Below are positions 6,846 through 12,813 of a DNA stretch of 13,515 nt, piece by piece. Positions within the stretch are counted from its first letter, which is position 1. The number at the start of each line of letters is the position of its first letter. This stretch comes from a bacterium (GTDB lineage Bacteria > Babelota > Babeliae > Babelales > Vermiphilaceae): positions 1-13,515 of the forward strand of contig DAOUPL010000021.1 in NCBI GenBank assembly GCA_030626185.1, given 5' to 3'. The notes beneath the pieces are model-generated. The model was not told the origin of the DNA and searched no databases. It saw nothing but the letters and a program-made list of their open reading frames with translations. A program made the position numbers and the translations under genes.

Positions 6846-8222
6846 ATGAATACACAACAAAAACATATTCATCTTGTTGGTATTGGTGGCATTGGCATGA
6901 GCGCTATTGCCACTATTTTACGCAAACAAGGATTTGTCATTTCTGGTTGTGATACCAACACAGACCAAGAAAGTATAAAACATCTTGAAAACATAAATTG
7001 CACAATTTCTCATGGCAACAACACAAAACAATGTCGTAACAACACAATTGACACGGTTATTTATTCATCAATTATACCACAAGATCATCCTGAACTTGTG
7101 CACGCACGCAATCACGGTATTCCCGTAATTCCCCGTGGCGTAATGCTTGCAGAACTTATGCACACAAAAAAAAGTATTGCTGTTGCGGGATCACATGGAA
7201 AAACAACAACAACTTCATTGTTAGCTCACATTTTTATCTATGCAAAAAAAGATCCCACCGTTTTAATTGGTGGGCATCTTTCTTCGCTTGGTAATAACGC
7301 ACATCACGGCACAAGTGATCTACTCATCGCAGAAGCTGACGAGAGTGATAAATCATTGTTGTATCTCAAAGCAACCGATGCATTGATCACCAATATCGAT
7401 TTTGAACATCCAGAAACATACAAAGGCATAACTGATGTTATTGAAGTGTTTGAACAATTTATTAATAATCTTCCCTTTTATGGCACTGTATTTATTAATT
7501 GTGATGACCACAACACACAACAACTGTGCAAAATAACTCATCGCAAAATAACCACATTTGGCATCGACAACACAAATGCACAGATTCGTGCGACAAACAT
7601 AACCCTTAGTCCAGACTCTTCAACATTTACAGTGACAACACCTGACAACTTTTTTTCTTGTAGATTACCGATTGCTGGTAAATATAATATTTATAACGCA
7701 CTCGGCGCTATCGCTATTGCCCTTCATCACAAAATAAAACCAGAAATTATCACACAAGCATTACAAACATTTACCGGCGTAAAACGACGCTTTTATTTTC
7801 ATGGCACGTGGCACGGTGCTGATATTTTTGATGATTACGGTCATCATCCACAAGAGATAGCATGTGTACTTCCTGCTGCGTGTCGACGCGCTCAAAATAA
7901 GATTATCGTGGTGTTTCAACCACATAAATTTAGTCGTACCAAACATTTATGGAATGATTTTATCAACGTTTTTGCGCAAAGCGCTATTGATCGTCTCATC
8001 ATTACTGACATTTATCCTGCTGGCGAAAAACCAATTAGTACTATCACAAGCAAAAATTTAGTTCAAGGCATCACAAAACAACAACCACGCCTTGCCCTGC
8101 ATTACGCGCAACAGAACAAAGAAATCATACAATTACTGCATGAACACGTACAAAAAAATGATCTTATTCTTTTTCTTGGCGCTGGGCCAGTGTATCGCTT
8201 AGCGCACATATTAACTAGTTAA
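6846..8222 (+). CDS. murC: UDP-N-acetylmuramate--L-alanine ligase
   Basis: Adds L-alanine to UDP-N-acetylmuramate with ATP, the first amino acid of the peptidoglycan stem peptide, in the cytoplasm. From the ATG at 6846 it has 458 residues: HLVGIGGIGMSAIA (nucleotide-sugar-binding loop, about 9-22), AGSHGKTTTTSLL (ATP P-loop, about 114-126), EADESD (163-168), NIDFEHPE (183-190), GKYNIYNALGA (278-288), DDYGHHPQEI (329-338, where most family members have Ala in place of Gly) and FQPHKFSRT (357-365). Full length for the family. Two other starts exist (ATG 6834, TTG 6828); none has a ribosome binding site, and the stop of merR is 20 bases upstream, so coupling to merR translation is likely. Confidence 0.95.
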   Translation: MNTQQKHIHLVGIGGIGMSAIATILRKQGFVISGCDTNTDQESIKHLENINCTISHGNNTKQCRNNTIDTVIYSSIIPQDHPELVHARNHGIPVIPRGVMLAELMHTKKSIAVAGSHGKTTTTSLLAHIFIYAKKDPTVLIGGHLSSLGNNAHHGTSDLLIAEADESDKSLLYLKATDALITNIDFEHPETYKGITDVIEVFEQFINNLPFYGTVFINCDDHNTQQLCKITHRKITTFGIDNTNAQIRATNITLSPDSSTFTVTTPDNFFSCRLPIAGKYNIYNALGAIAIALHHKIKPEIITQALQTFTGVKRRFYFHGTWHGADIFDDYGHHPQEIACVLPAACRRAQNKIIVVFQPHKFSRTKHLWNDFINVFAQSAIDRLIITDIYPAGEKPISTITSKNLVQGITKQQPRLALHYAQQNKEIIQLLHEHVQKNDLILFLGAGPVYRLAHILTS

Positions 8223-8263
8223 ACCAAACAATAAAGAATCACTTGAGATTTTTTGCAAAAACC

Positions 8264-8293
8264 TTGATTTTTAACGATTCACTTTGCCATACT
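8264..8293 (+). promoter_or_regulatory. Weak promoter candidate for the coiled-coil locus
   Basis: TTGATT (8264-8269), 18-base spacer, CATACT (8288-8293). Four of six bases match in each hexamer. There is no terminator between murC and this locus, so readthrough from murC is an alternative source of transcription. Confidence 0.28.
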
Positions 8294-8314
8294 GCTAATA
8301 GAAATAACCAAAAT

Positions 8315-8320
8315 GGAGGA
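8315..8320 (+). promoter_or_regulatory. Strong ribosome binding site deciding a GTG start
   Basis: GGAGGA, four bases before the GTG at 8325. The site itself contains the tail of an in-frame ATG (8313), which would be the naive start but has no binding site of its own. Confidence 0.8.
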
Positions 8321-8324
8321 CAAA

Positions 8325-8828
8325 GTGAAGAAACAATCATTTTTGCTGATTATCAGCATTTTTTTATCTGGTACAAATCTACAACTATTTGGTGATGGCG
8401 CAAAAGATATCTTAATTCCAACAGCTGTTGGTGCAGGTATTGGTGGTATTACTGGCGGAGGCAAAGGTGCCGGTTATGGTGCACTTGGAGGCCTGGCTTT
8501 AGGAACAATACTTCACGCATCAAAAAAAAGCCGTCGTAAACGAGAAAATAATTACGAAGAACGCTACGCACGTAACACAGAAGAACGAAGAAACTTAACG
8601 CGCCAAGCTGAACACTTAGAAGAACGCGTTGATGAACTAGAACAAGAAATTAAAAAAACAGAACCAAAAAACATAGATCGCTTGTTGCGTGATACACGTG
8701 AACTACGCCGAGACGTTAAAAATTTTAAATATGATGTTAACGGCTATGATGGTTCAAAGTGGCGTAAATATCACAAACGCTTTGAAAAATTGAATAGAGA
8801 GTTTAGAAAATTACAAAATCAAATTTAA
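8325..8828 (+). CDS. Exported glycine-zipper / coiled-coil protein
   Basis: 167 residues from a GTG start chosen because GGAGGA lies at the right distance; translation from the in-frame ATG at 8313 would add only four residues taken from the binding site. Layout: signal peptide KKQSFLLIISIFLSG (2-16); a glycine-rich hydrophobic region with GxxxG spacing at about 35-62 (AVGAGIGGITGGG, then GYGALGGLALG), like glycine-zipper membrane segments; a very basic patch KKSRRKR (67-73); and a charged coiled coil (75-167) with many Arg, Lys and Glu. The C-terminal 80 residues align with those of the genes at 9215 and 9747 (Leu-Glu-x-x-[VI] ... ELEQEI ... DV ... Y ... RFEKLNRE). Family not recognised. First gene of a four-gene row. 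Confidence 0.85.
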   Translation: MKKQSFLLIISIFLSGTNLQLFGDGAKDILIPTAVGAGIGGITGGGKGAGYGALGGLALGTILHASKKSRRKRENNYEERYARNTEERRNLTRQAEHLEERVDELEQEIKKTEPKNIDRLLRDTRELRRDVKNFKYDVNGYDGSKWRKYHKRFEKLNREFRKLQNQI

Positions 8829-8863
8829 TACTATTTATCAGTCATAAACAAAAGGAGGATTTT

Positions 8864-9142
8864 ATGACTAACATACTAAAAAAACTACTAATGCTAACAT
8901 TAGTAGGCATATTTACCCTTAACGTACCGGTTGAAGCACGTCGTCGACGCCATGATGATGATAATCACCACGACAACGATCGCAATGATCGTCACGATGA
9001 TGATAACAACGGTAGAAAAGGCGGCGCTGCAATTGCCGGTGCTGCTATCGCTACTGCAGCAATAGCAGGTGCAGCTGCACGCAACAGAGATCGTGATGAT
9101 AATGACGATAATAATGGTCGTCGCCGTCGTCGTGATGACTAA
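8864..9142 (+). CDS. Small exported Arg/Asp/His-rich protein
   Basis: 92 residues, with an excellent ribosome binding site (AAAGGAGG at 8851-8858, five bases before the ATG). Signal peptide 1-25 with a likely cleavage site after VEA. The mature protein is nearly symmetrical: a charged block RRRRHDDDNHHDNDRNDR (26-43) and on to 52, an Ala/Gly/Ile helix at 53-72 made of repeated AAIAGA/AAIATA units, and a second charged block RNRDRDDNDDNNGRRRRR (73-90). Such a composition is unlike any enzyme. It could bind metal, nucleic acid or polyanions, or self-assemble through the Ala/Gly helix; these are guesses. It lacks the coiled coil of its three neighbours but shares a small-residue hydrophobic segment with the proteins on both sides. 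Confidence 0.8.
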   Translation: MTNILKKLLMLTLVGIFTLNVPVEARRRRHDDDNHHDNDRNDRHDDDNNGRKGGAAIAGAAIATAAIAGAAARNRDRDDNDDNNGRRRRRDD

Positions 9143-9150
9143 ATAATTAA

Positions 9151-9186
9151 TGATTGGTTGTTTGTAAAAAAGCAAACAACCAATTA
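9151..9186 (+). other. Intercistronic hairpin without T-run
   Basis: Perfect 12-base-pair stem ATTGGTTGTTTG (9153-9164) / CAAACAACCAAT (9173-9184), 8-base loop, extendable by a G-U and a T-A pair. It lies 10 bases after one stop codon and about 18 bases before the next ribosome binding site. There is no run of T after it, so it is not a standard terminator; an mRNA stability, processing or attenuation element is more likely. Confidence 0.7.
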
Positions 9187-9214
9187 CATACAAGATATAA
9201 AGATGGAGATAAAA

Positions 9215-9766
9215 ATGATAAATCATATAAAAAAAATTTTAATTCTTACTGCATGCACTCTTATTTTGCAAACATGCACAATCCACACACGCCATGGTTA
9301 TCATCGAAGTCATGGGCACGGTGGCGCTATTGCTGCTGGTATTCTTGGCGCAACTGCCATTGCTGTATTAGCATCTTCATCTTCAAGCAACAGTGATTCT
9401 TATCAAGATTCACAGAGACGCAACTACGTAAAGAAACGTTTAAAAAGAGATGCACTAGAACGACAACTTGATCTTATACAGCAAGAGCTTATTGCTCTTG
9501 AAAAAGAAATTACTCTTGTAAACAACAAAAAACAACGTAAGCAACTAAAAAAAGAACTTAAAAAAATAGAAGATAATTTTGAAGACCTCGAAGATGATAT
9601 CCGCAATTACGGTGGTGACTACTTTGATCAATTTAATAACCGTATCGACGTAATACACTCTGATATTAATAGTTTGCACAGAAAAACAATTCGCTCACAA
9701 GATAAAATAAAGAATAACAATAATGATGATAATAAAGAGGATGATGATGATAATGAAAAAAAATAA
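9215..9766 (+). CDS. Exported His/Gly/Ser-rich coiled-coil protein
   Basis: 183 residues from the ATG at 9215, selected because GGAG (9205-9208) lies six bases upstream; in-frame starts further up (9158, 9203) fall in the hairpin or in the binding site. Signal peptide about 1-21. LTAC (11-14) resembles a lipobox but the hydrophobic stretch before it is very short, so lipidation is uncertain. Then HGYHRSHGHGG (27-37), a small-residue hydrophobic segment (AIAAGILGATAIAVLA, 38-53), a serine run, and a coiled coil at 68-160 that aligns well with the C-terminus of the next gene (ALE, LEK, RKQLKK, KIEDNFEDLEDDIR). The tail is Asn/Asp/Lys-rich. Family not recognised. Its last codons overlap the next gene. 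Confidence 0.85.
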   Translation: MINHIKKILILTACTLILQTCTIHTRHGYHRSHGHGGAIAAGILGATAIAVLASSSSSNSDSYQDSQRRNYVKKRLKRDALERQLDLIQQELIALEKEITLVNNKKQRKQLKKELKKIEDNFEDLEDDIRNYGGDYFDQFNNRIDVIHSDINSLHRKTIRSQDKIKNNNNDDNKEDDDDNEKK

Positions 9767-10451
9767 ATTTATTGCGACACTTTTGTTTGTCGTAACACTC
9801 GTAAGTTTTCTCTCCATAGACGCTCGCCGCGGCGGAGGTCGCGGCGGTGGGCGTGGCGGTGGCGGCAGACGTGGTGGTGGTGGACATCATCGTGGCGGCG
9901 GACATCGTGGTGGTGGCAGAGTTGGTGGCAGACACGGCGGTGGTAGACATTTCCGTGGAGGTGGCGGCCGACGTTATCATGGACGACGTGGTGGTTATCG
10001 CCATCATCGAAGACGTCCTTATTACGGTGGTGGATATGGTCGCGGTTATTATGGTGGTCTTTTCTATGATCAATGGCTTTATGACCCATACTGGGGACTT
10101 GGCGTAACAGTAGATCTTACACCAGATCGTTATGATTACGAGCCAGAAATAAGTAGAGAAGAAATCATTGAACGTGCACGCGAAGCGAGAAAAGCGTTAG
10201 AAAAACGCATCGGTGAGATGGAACAATACCTTGGAACGCTAGAAAAAGATCTTTTGACAATCACAATTAAATCAAAACGCAAAAAGAAACTTCTTAAAAA
10301 ACATGAAAAAATAGAACGTAATCTTGAAAATTTAAAGCAAGATTTACGTATGCACAGTGACATAAACTTAGAACGCTATACAGATCGCGCACAAAGTATT
10401 GATAGGAGCATCAAAGGACTTCGAAAAAATATAGACAAGTACAGAAAATAA
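9747..10451 (+). CDS. Exported RGG/Tyr-rich coiled-coil protein
   Basis: 234 residues from the ATG at 9747, where AGAGGA (9736-9741) gives good spacing; the ATG at 9753 (MKKNKF..) is nearly as likely. It begins inside the end of the previous gene. Numbering from MKK: signal peptide 1-24 (cleavage after SIDA), an Arg/Gly/His region at 25-88 built of GGGR, GGGH and RGG units, a Tyr/Gly/Trp segment 89-118 (PYYGGGYGRGYYGG, then WLYDPYWGLG), and an acidic/basic coiled coil 130-232. The coiled coil matches that of the gene at 9215. RGG and YGG repeats often bind RNA or phase-separate in cytoplasmic proteins, but here a signal peptide sends the chain out of the cytoplasm. Surface or matrix structural protein is a reasonable guess; family not recognised. 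Confidence 0.87.
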   Translation: MIMKKNKFIATLLFVVTLVSFLSIDARRGGGRGGGRGGGGRRGGGGHHRGGGHRGGGRVGGRHGGGRHFRGGGGRRYHGRRGGYRHHRRRPYYGGGYGRGYYGGLFYDQWLYDPYWGLGVTVDLTPDRYDYEPEISREEIIERAREARKALEKRIGEMEQYLGTLEKDLLTITIKSKRKKKLLKKHEKIERNLENLKQDLRMHSDINLERYTDRAQSIDRSIKGLRKNIDKYRK

Positions 10452-10453
10452 CA

Positions 10454-10488
10454 AAAAAGAAGGTCGACTAATAATCGACCTTCTTTTT
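10454..10488. terminator. Bidirectional terminator
   Basis: Perfect 14-base-pair stem: 10454-10467 (AAAAAGAAGGTCGA) with 10475-10488, 7-base loop CTAATAA. The stem ends in five A/T pairs, giving a T-run on both strands, so it can stop the coiled-coil locus (plus) and rplS (minus), whose stop codons flank it. Confidence 0.92.
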
Positions 10489-10510
10489 ATAAACTAATTA
10501 TTTTAAAAAA

Positions 10511-10894
10511 TTATTTTCTTTTTTTAGCAACAATTTTTTCTTTAATGCGTGCTGATTTACCCACACGATCACGCAAATAATACAATTTTGCACGACGCAC
10601 ACGGCCTTTACGCGCTACCTTTATATCTTGTACCAACGGTGAATATAACGGAAAGATACGCTCAACGTACACGCTATGAGTACCAAGTTTACGAACCGTA
10701 AAAGTGCTTGATGCGCCATTATTCTTACGCGCAATCACATCACCCTTAAACGTTTGAATACGTTCTTTAGTGCCTTCTTTAATACGAAGTGCAACTTCAA
10801 CAGTATCACCGATAGCAAATTCAGGGAATTTGCGCTCATATTGCCCAATAGAGCGAATTGTTTGGCGACTAAGTAAATTTCTATCAAAAGCCAT
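10511..10894 (-). CDS. rplS: 50S ribosomal protein L19
   Basis: L19 sits at the interface of the two ribosomal subunits. 127 residues, slightly longer than the usual 115 or so because of a basic C-terminal extension (ARIKEKIVAKKRK). Landmarks: FPEFAIGDTVEVALRIKEG (24-42), IQTFKGDVIARKN (46-58), TFTVRKLGTHSVYVERIFPL (64-83), and KVARKGRVRRAKLYYLRDR (93-111). AAAAGG lies six bases before the ATG. A near-consensus promoter is just upstream, and the shared terminator follows the stop. The usual neighbours trmD and rimM are not present here, so it is expressed alone. Confidence 0.97.
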   Translation of the reverse strand: MAFDRNLLSRQTIRSIGQYERKFPEFAIGDTVEVALRIKEGTKERIQTFKGDVIARKNNGASSTFTVRKLGTHSVYVERIFPLYSPLVQDIKVARKGRVRRAKLYYLRDRVGKSARIKEKIVAKKRK

Positions 10895-10934
10895 TTTGTA
10901 CCTTTTAACTATACCATTTAATGATTATATCGTA

Positions 10935-10963
10935 ATTATACCGTAATTTCGCTTTTTTGCCAA
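10935..10963 (-). promoter_or_regulatory. rplS: Near-consensus promoter of rplS
   Basis: On the minus strand TTGGCA (10958-10963, five of six), exactly 17 bases, TATAAT (10935-10940, six of six); a second TATAAT follows 11 bases downstream. It lies within the last codons of the upstream gene, whose stop codon (10936-10938) is part of the -10 box. Transcription would start about 35 bases before the rplS ATG. Confidence 0.75.
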
Positions 10964-11277
10964 TCTAAAGACGTAACATAAAACAAAATAGCTAAAAGCA
11001 CACACCCACAAGAAATATATCCACAGCGACCTTGCCACTTTTTAATTAAATTAGTTGTTTCTACTTCAAACCCCATCTCAAAAGAATTCTGATCATAAAA
11101 AAGATGATCTAACACATCGTATAAACAAAACTTACCTACAAAGCAACATCCTGCTGTCACAAGCAATCCCGCCTGAGTCTTATTAGAACATGCAAAACAA
11201 CCCTCAGACGATTCAATCTTTAAGCTTACAAACATCAAACTCATAAAACAAAATAATGCTAATAATTTACTTTTCAT
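10936..11277 (-). CDS. Small Cys-rich exported/membrane protein
   Basis: 113 residues. Signal peptide MKSKLLALFCFMSLMFVS, whose first 16 or so codons are nearly identical at DNA level to those of the gene at 11333-11596. The mature part is rich in cysteine (GCFACSNK at 26-33, CC at 44-45, C51, C85, C90, C92) and has two membrane segments (about 36-55 and 85-104) around a polar acidic loop. The cysteines may form disulphides if the loops face the periplasm. No strong ribosome binding site is seen (AAG about 10 bases upstream). No family recognised. Its 3' end contains the rplS promoter. Confidence 0.75.
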   Translation of the reverse strand: MKSKLLALFCFMSLMFVSLKIESSEGCFACSNKTQAGLLVTAGCCFVGKFCLYDVLDHLFYDQNSFEMGFEVETTNLIKKWQGRCGYISCGCVLLAILFYVTSLDWQKSEITV

Positions 11278-11332
11278 AAAGATTTTCTTACTTATAACAT
11301 TTAAATATTATGCCTAGATTTAAACTATATAA

Positions 11333-11596
11333 TTATGTAATAATCATTCCATAATTATCTTGTCTCTTGCCTCCAAAACAACATCCCCCAATAAGACCAA
11401 AAATAACAAAAGAACATGCAAAAACTGAAGAATACACAGGATTTTGATAAGTATAAGCAAATCCAACAGCCGATCCTATTGCAGCGGTCAAAGAAAAATA
11501 ACCAATTTTGTTTTTATCACAACTAAGTGGCGAAGCAGCGATCATACCAAACATCAAACTTGAAATACAAAATAATGCTAATAATTTAGTTTTCAT
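11333..11596 (-). CDS. Small exported/membrane protein, paralogue of its neighbour
   Basis: 87 residues from the ATG at 11596, which has GGAAG (11602-11606) at five bases; an in-frame ATG at 11608 overlaps that binding site and is rejected. Signal peptide MKTKLLALFCISSLMFGM, matching the protein encoded at 10936-11277 at nearly every position, then two membrane segments (about 34-51 and 56-73), a CC pair at 72-73 and a short polar tail. Beyond the signal peptide the two proteins share only size, topology and cysteines. An extended -10 promoter lies 40 bases upstream. No family recognised. Confidence 0.75.
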   Translation of the reverse strand: MKTKLLALFCISSLMFGMIAASPLSCDKNKIGYFSLTAAIGSAVGFAYTYQNPVYSSVFACSFVIFGLIGGCCFGGKRQDNYGMIIT

Positions 11597-11601
11597 AAAA
11601 A

Positions 11602-11606
11602 CTTCC
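11602..11606 (-). promoter_or_regulatory. Ribosome binding site deciding a start
   Basis: GGAAG on the minus strand, five bases before the ATG at 11596. It is part of the upstream in-frame ATG codon context (11608), showing that the upstream ATG is not the start. Confidence 0.6.
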
Positions 11607-11636
11607 ATAATGTGTGAATTAAGTAAAACAAAAATT

Positions 11637-11645
11637 ATTATAGCA
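11637..11645 (-). promoter_or_regulatory. Extended -10 promoter
   Basis: TGCTATAAT on the minus strand: a perfect TATAAT (11637-11642) with the TG extension that replaces a good -35. No TTGACA-like element is found at 16-18 bases. It would start transcription near 11630, about 34 bases before the ATG at 11596. Confidence 0.5.
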
Positions 11646-11671
11646 TGTGTTTTTCAAAAACGAATGTAAAG

Positions 11672-11701
11672 AAAACAAAATAGCGATCTTTCGACCGCTA
11701 T
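11672..11701 (-). terminator. Terminator of the basic-tail membrane protein operon
   Basis: ATAGCG (11680-11685) pairs with CGCTAT (11696-11701); a further TC/GA pair inside brackets the loop. On the minus strand it is followed by TTTTGTTTT. It lies 21 bases after the stop codon at 11723, so it ends the operon of the three genes above it. Confidence 0.7.
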
Positions 11702-11722
11702 CAATTAATCTTCTTTGTTTAA

Positions 11723-12220
11723 TTAGGCAATACTTCCCGCTAAAAGCAATTCTTGTTTTTGTTCTTTTTGGCGACGACGTCGATTTTCTCTACGCTGTGC
11801 ACGCTTGCGAGATTTAGACTTTCCTGAACCAAAAACCTTTTCACCAATATAATTCAACAAGTCAAAACAAACTGCAACAGTAAAACCAAGCAAAAATCGA
11901 CCAAAGAAATCTGCTATTACAACTGACGCAACTGTAGCACCAACAAACGCTATGTAACCAAAAGCTATAGCACCTGCGATACAAATACTTACACCAAGCC
12001 CTAAAAAGACCCAATCTTTTACTGATGCTTCATACCAATTTGTGGAAACAATTTTGTACTCAAATGCCATTCCTGAAAATAGTGTTGCCACAGTAAGAAC
12101 AACGCCACCTCCTATTAGTAATGGATTCATTACCGAAGCGACAGCAACCTCACTACAAGATGCAGTGTTGACGCTCGCCAAACCACAAAAAAATGATAAA
12201 AATAAAACAAGTTTTTTCAT
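11723..12220 (-). CDS. Multi-pass membrane protein with basic tail (member 1)
   Basis: 165 residues; AGAGGG lies four to five bases before the ATG. Signal peptide or first membrane segment at 1-20 (FCGLASVNTA, compare CGLAVVPTS in the next gene), then hydrophobic segments at about 33-51, 70-92 and 94-120, an amphipathic stretch (LLNYIGEKVFG, 121-131), and a strongly basic tail with RKRAQRRENRRRRQK (138-152). It ends QELLLAGSIA, similar to the QELVIAATV end of its paralogues. This is the most diverged of the four members. A terminator follows. Function unknown; the basic tail would lie on the cytoplasmic side by the positive-inside rule. Confidence 0.8.
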   Translation of the reverse strand: MKKLVLFLSFFCGLASVNTASCSEVAVASVMNPLLIGGGVVLTVATLFSGMAFEYKIVSTNWYEASVKDWVFLGLGVSICIAGAIAFGYIAFVGATVASVVIADFFGRFLLGFTVAVCFDLLNYIGEKVFGSGKSKSRKRAQRRENRRRRQKEQKQELLLAGSIA

Positions 12221-12245
12221 AAAACCCTCTTGATAAAAATAAATA

Positions 12246-12315
12246 ATGATTACACCGTTGCTGCGATTACTAATTTTCGTTTTTTTCTATGACGTGCGCG
12301 CTTGCGTTGTTTTCG
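12246..12315 (-). repeat. Conserved 3' module, copy 1
   Basis: 70 bases encoding the basic tail and C-terminus of the gene at 12250-12720. Copies at 12744-12813 and 13229-13298 differ from it at about 10 and 8 positions by direct comparison, far fewer than the rest of the genes. Confidence 0.8.
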
Positions 12316-12720
12316 TTTGGACAATGTACGCTTTCCACTAACTACATTAAAAATCTGTTTTCCAATATTAAAAACAATGTTGCCAACAGTTAACCCAATT
12401 AAGGCAATTAACGTGACGCCAAAAACATAAATAAATATTGGAAATGCATATCCCGACATCATACAAATAAAAGAAATGATATTAATTGGCAATATCAATA
12501 AACCTGCACGAATCATGACCCTTTCTTTTTCTTCCATTTCTTGCCAATCATGTAAAGCTGCTTGAGGGCCAAATAAAGCTCCAGAAGAAAGCCATGTAGC
12601 TCCAGCAACTAAAGATGTTGCAGCTGCTAGAAGAAGCATATCTTCACCACCCTGTACTTCGGACGTCGGCACAACTGCCAAACCACAAACCAACGATAAA
12701 GATAAAAAAAGTTTTTTCAT
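12250..12720 (-). CDS. Multi-pass membrane protein with basic tail (member 2)
   Basis: 156 residues. Signal peptide with the family stretch CGLAVVPTSEVQG (12-24), hydrophobic segments at about 28-48, 70-90 and 93-115, then VGNIVFNIGKQIF and the basic tail KRKQRKRARHRKKRK (135-149) ending LVIAATV. The DNA of the signal peptide (12648-12720) and of the tail (12246-12315) is closely shared with the gene at 12748-13206, while the core is not. The gaps to both neighbouring genes are 27-29 bases with no promoter or terminator, so the row is an operon. Ribosome binding site weak (TGAGA). No known family recognised. Confidence 0.8.
   Translation of the reverse strand: MKKLFLSLSLVCGLAVVPTSEVQGGEDMLLLAAATSLVAGATWLSSGALFGPQAALHDWQEMEEKERVMIRAGLLILPINIISFICMMSGYAFPIFIYVFGVTLIALIGLTVGNIVFNIGKQIFNVVSGKRTLSKRKQRKRARHRKKRKLVIAATV
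12648..12720 (-). repeat. Conserved 5' module, copy 1
   Basis: 73 bases encoding the signal peptide through EVQG. It matches 13134-13206 over its whole length, best in the part farthest from the start codon (ACTTCGGA.GTCG..ACAACTGCCAAACCACA). Confidence 0.7.
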
Positions 12721-12743
12721 AAAAATCTCACATACAAAAGTTG

Positions 12744-12813
12744 ATGATTACACCGTTGCTACAATTACTAACTCTTGTTTTTTTCTATGACGTGCACATT
12801 TGCGCTGTTTACG
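12744..12813 (-). repeat. Conserved 3' module, copy 2
   Basis: 70-base copy at the 3' end of the gene at 12748-13206; see the copies at 12246 and 13229. Confidence 0.8.

Noticed and set aside
8940..9010. Direct GATGAT/CGT repeats that look like a short tandem array
   Set aside because: They are codon repeats for Asp, His and Arg within an open gene with a good start and signal peptide; no spacer/repeat periodicity as in CRISPR.
8900..9226. Minus-strand open frame rich in Ile/Val/Thr and Cys opposite the Arg/Asp-rich gene
   Set aside because: It is the complement of GAT/AAC/CGT repeats, crosses the hairpin region and has no binding site.
9666..10089. Two minus-strand open frames (Thr/Ala/Ser-rich and His/Arg/Asp-rich) opposite the RGG gene
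   Set aside because: Their odd composition is the mirror of the Gly/Arg codon repeats on the plus strand. They have no ribosome binding site or signal peptide, and the plus frame continues into a coiled coil shared with a neighbour.
11648..11661. Palindrome GTTTTTCAAAAAC as terminator or operator
   Set aside because: It has almost no loop, consists of A/T pairs, and lies between a better terminator and an extended -10; likely chance in AT-rich DNA.
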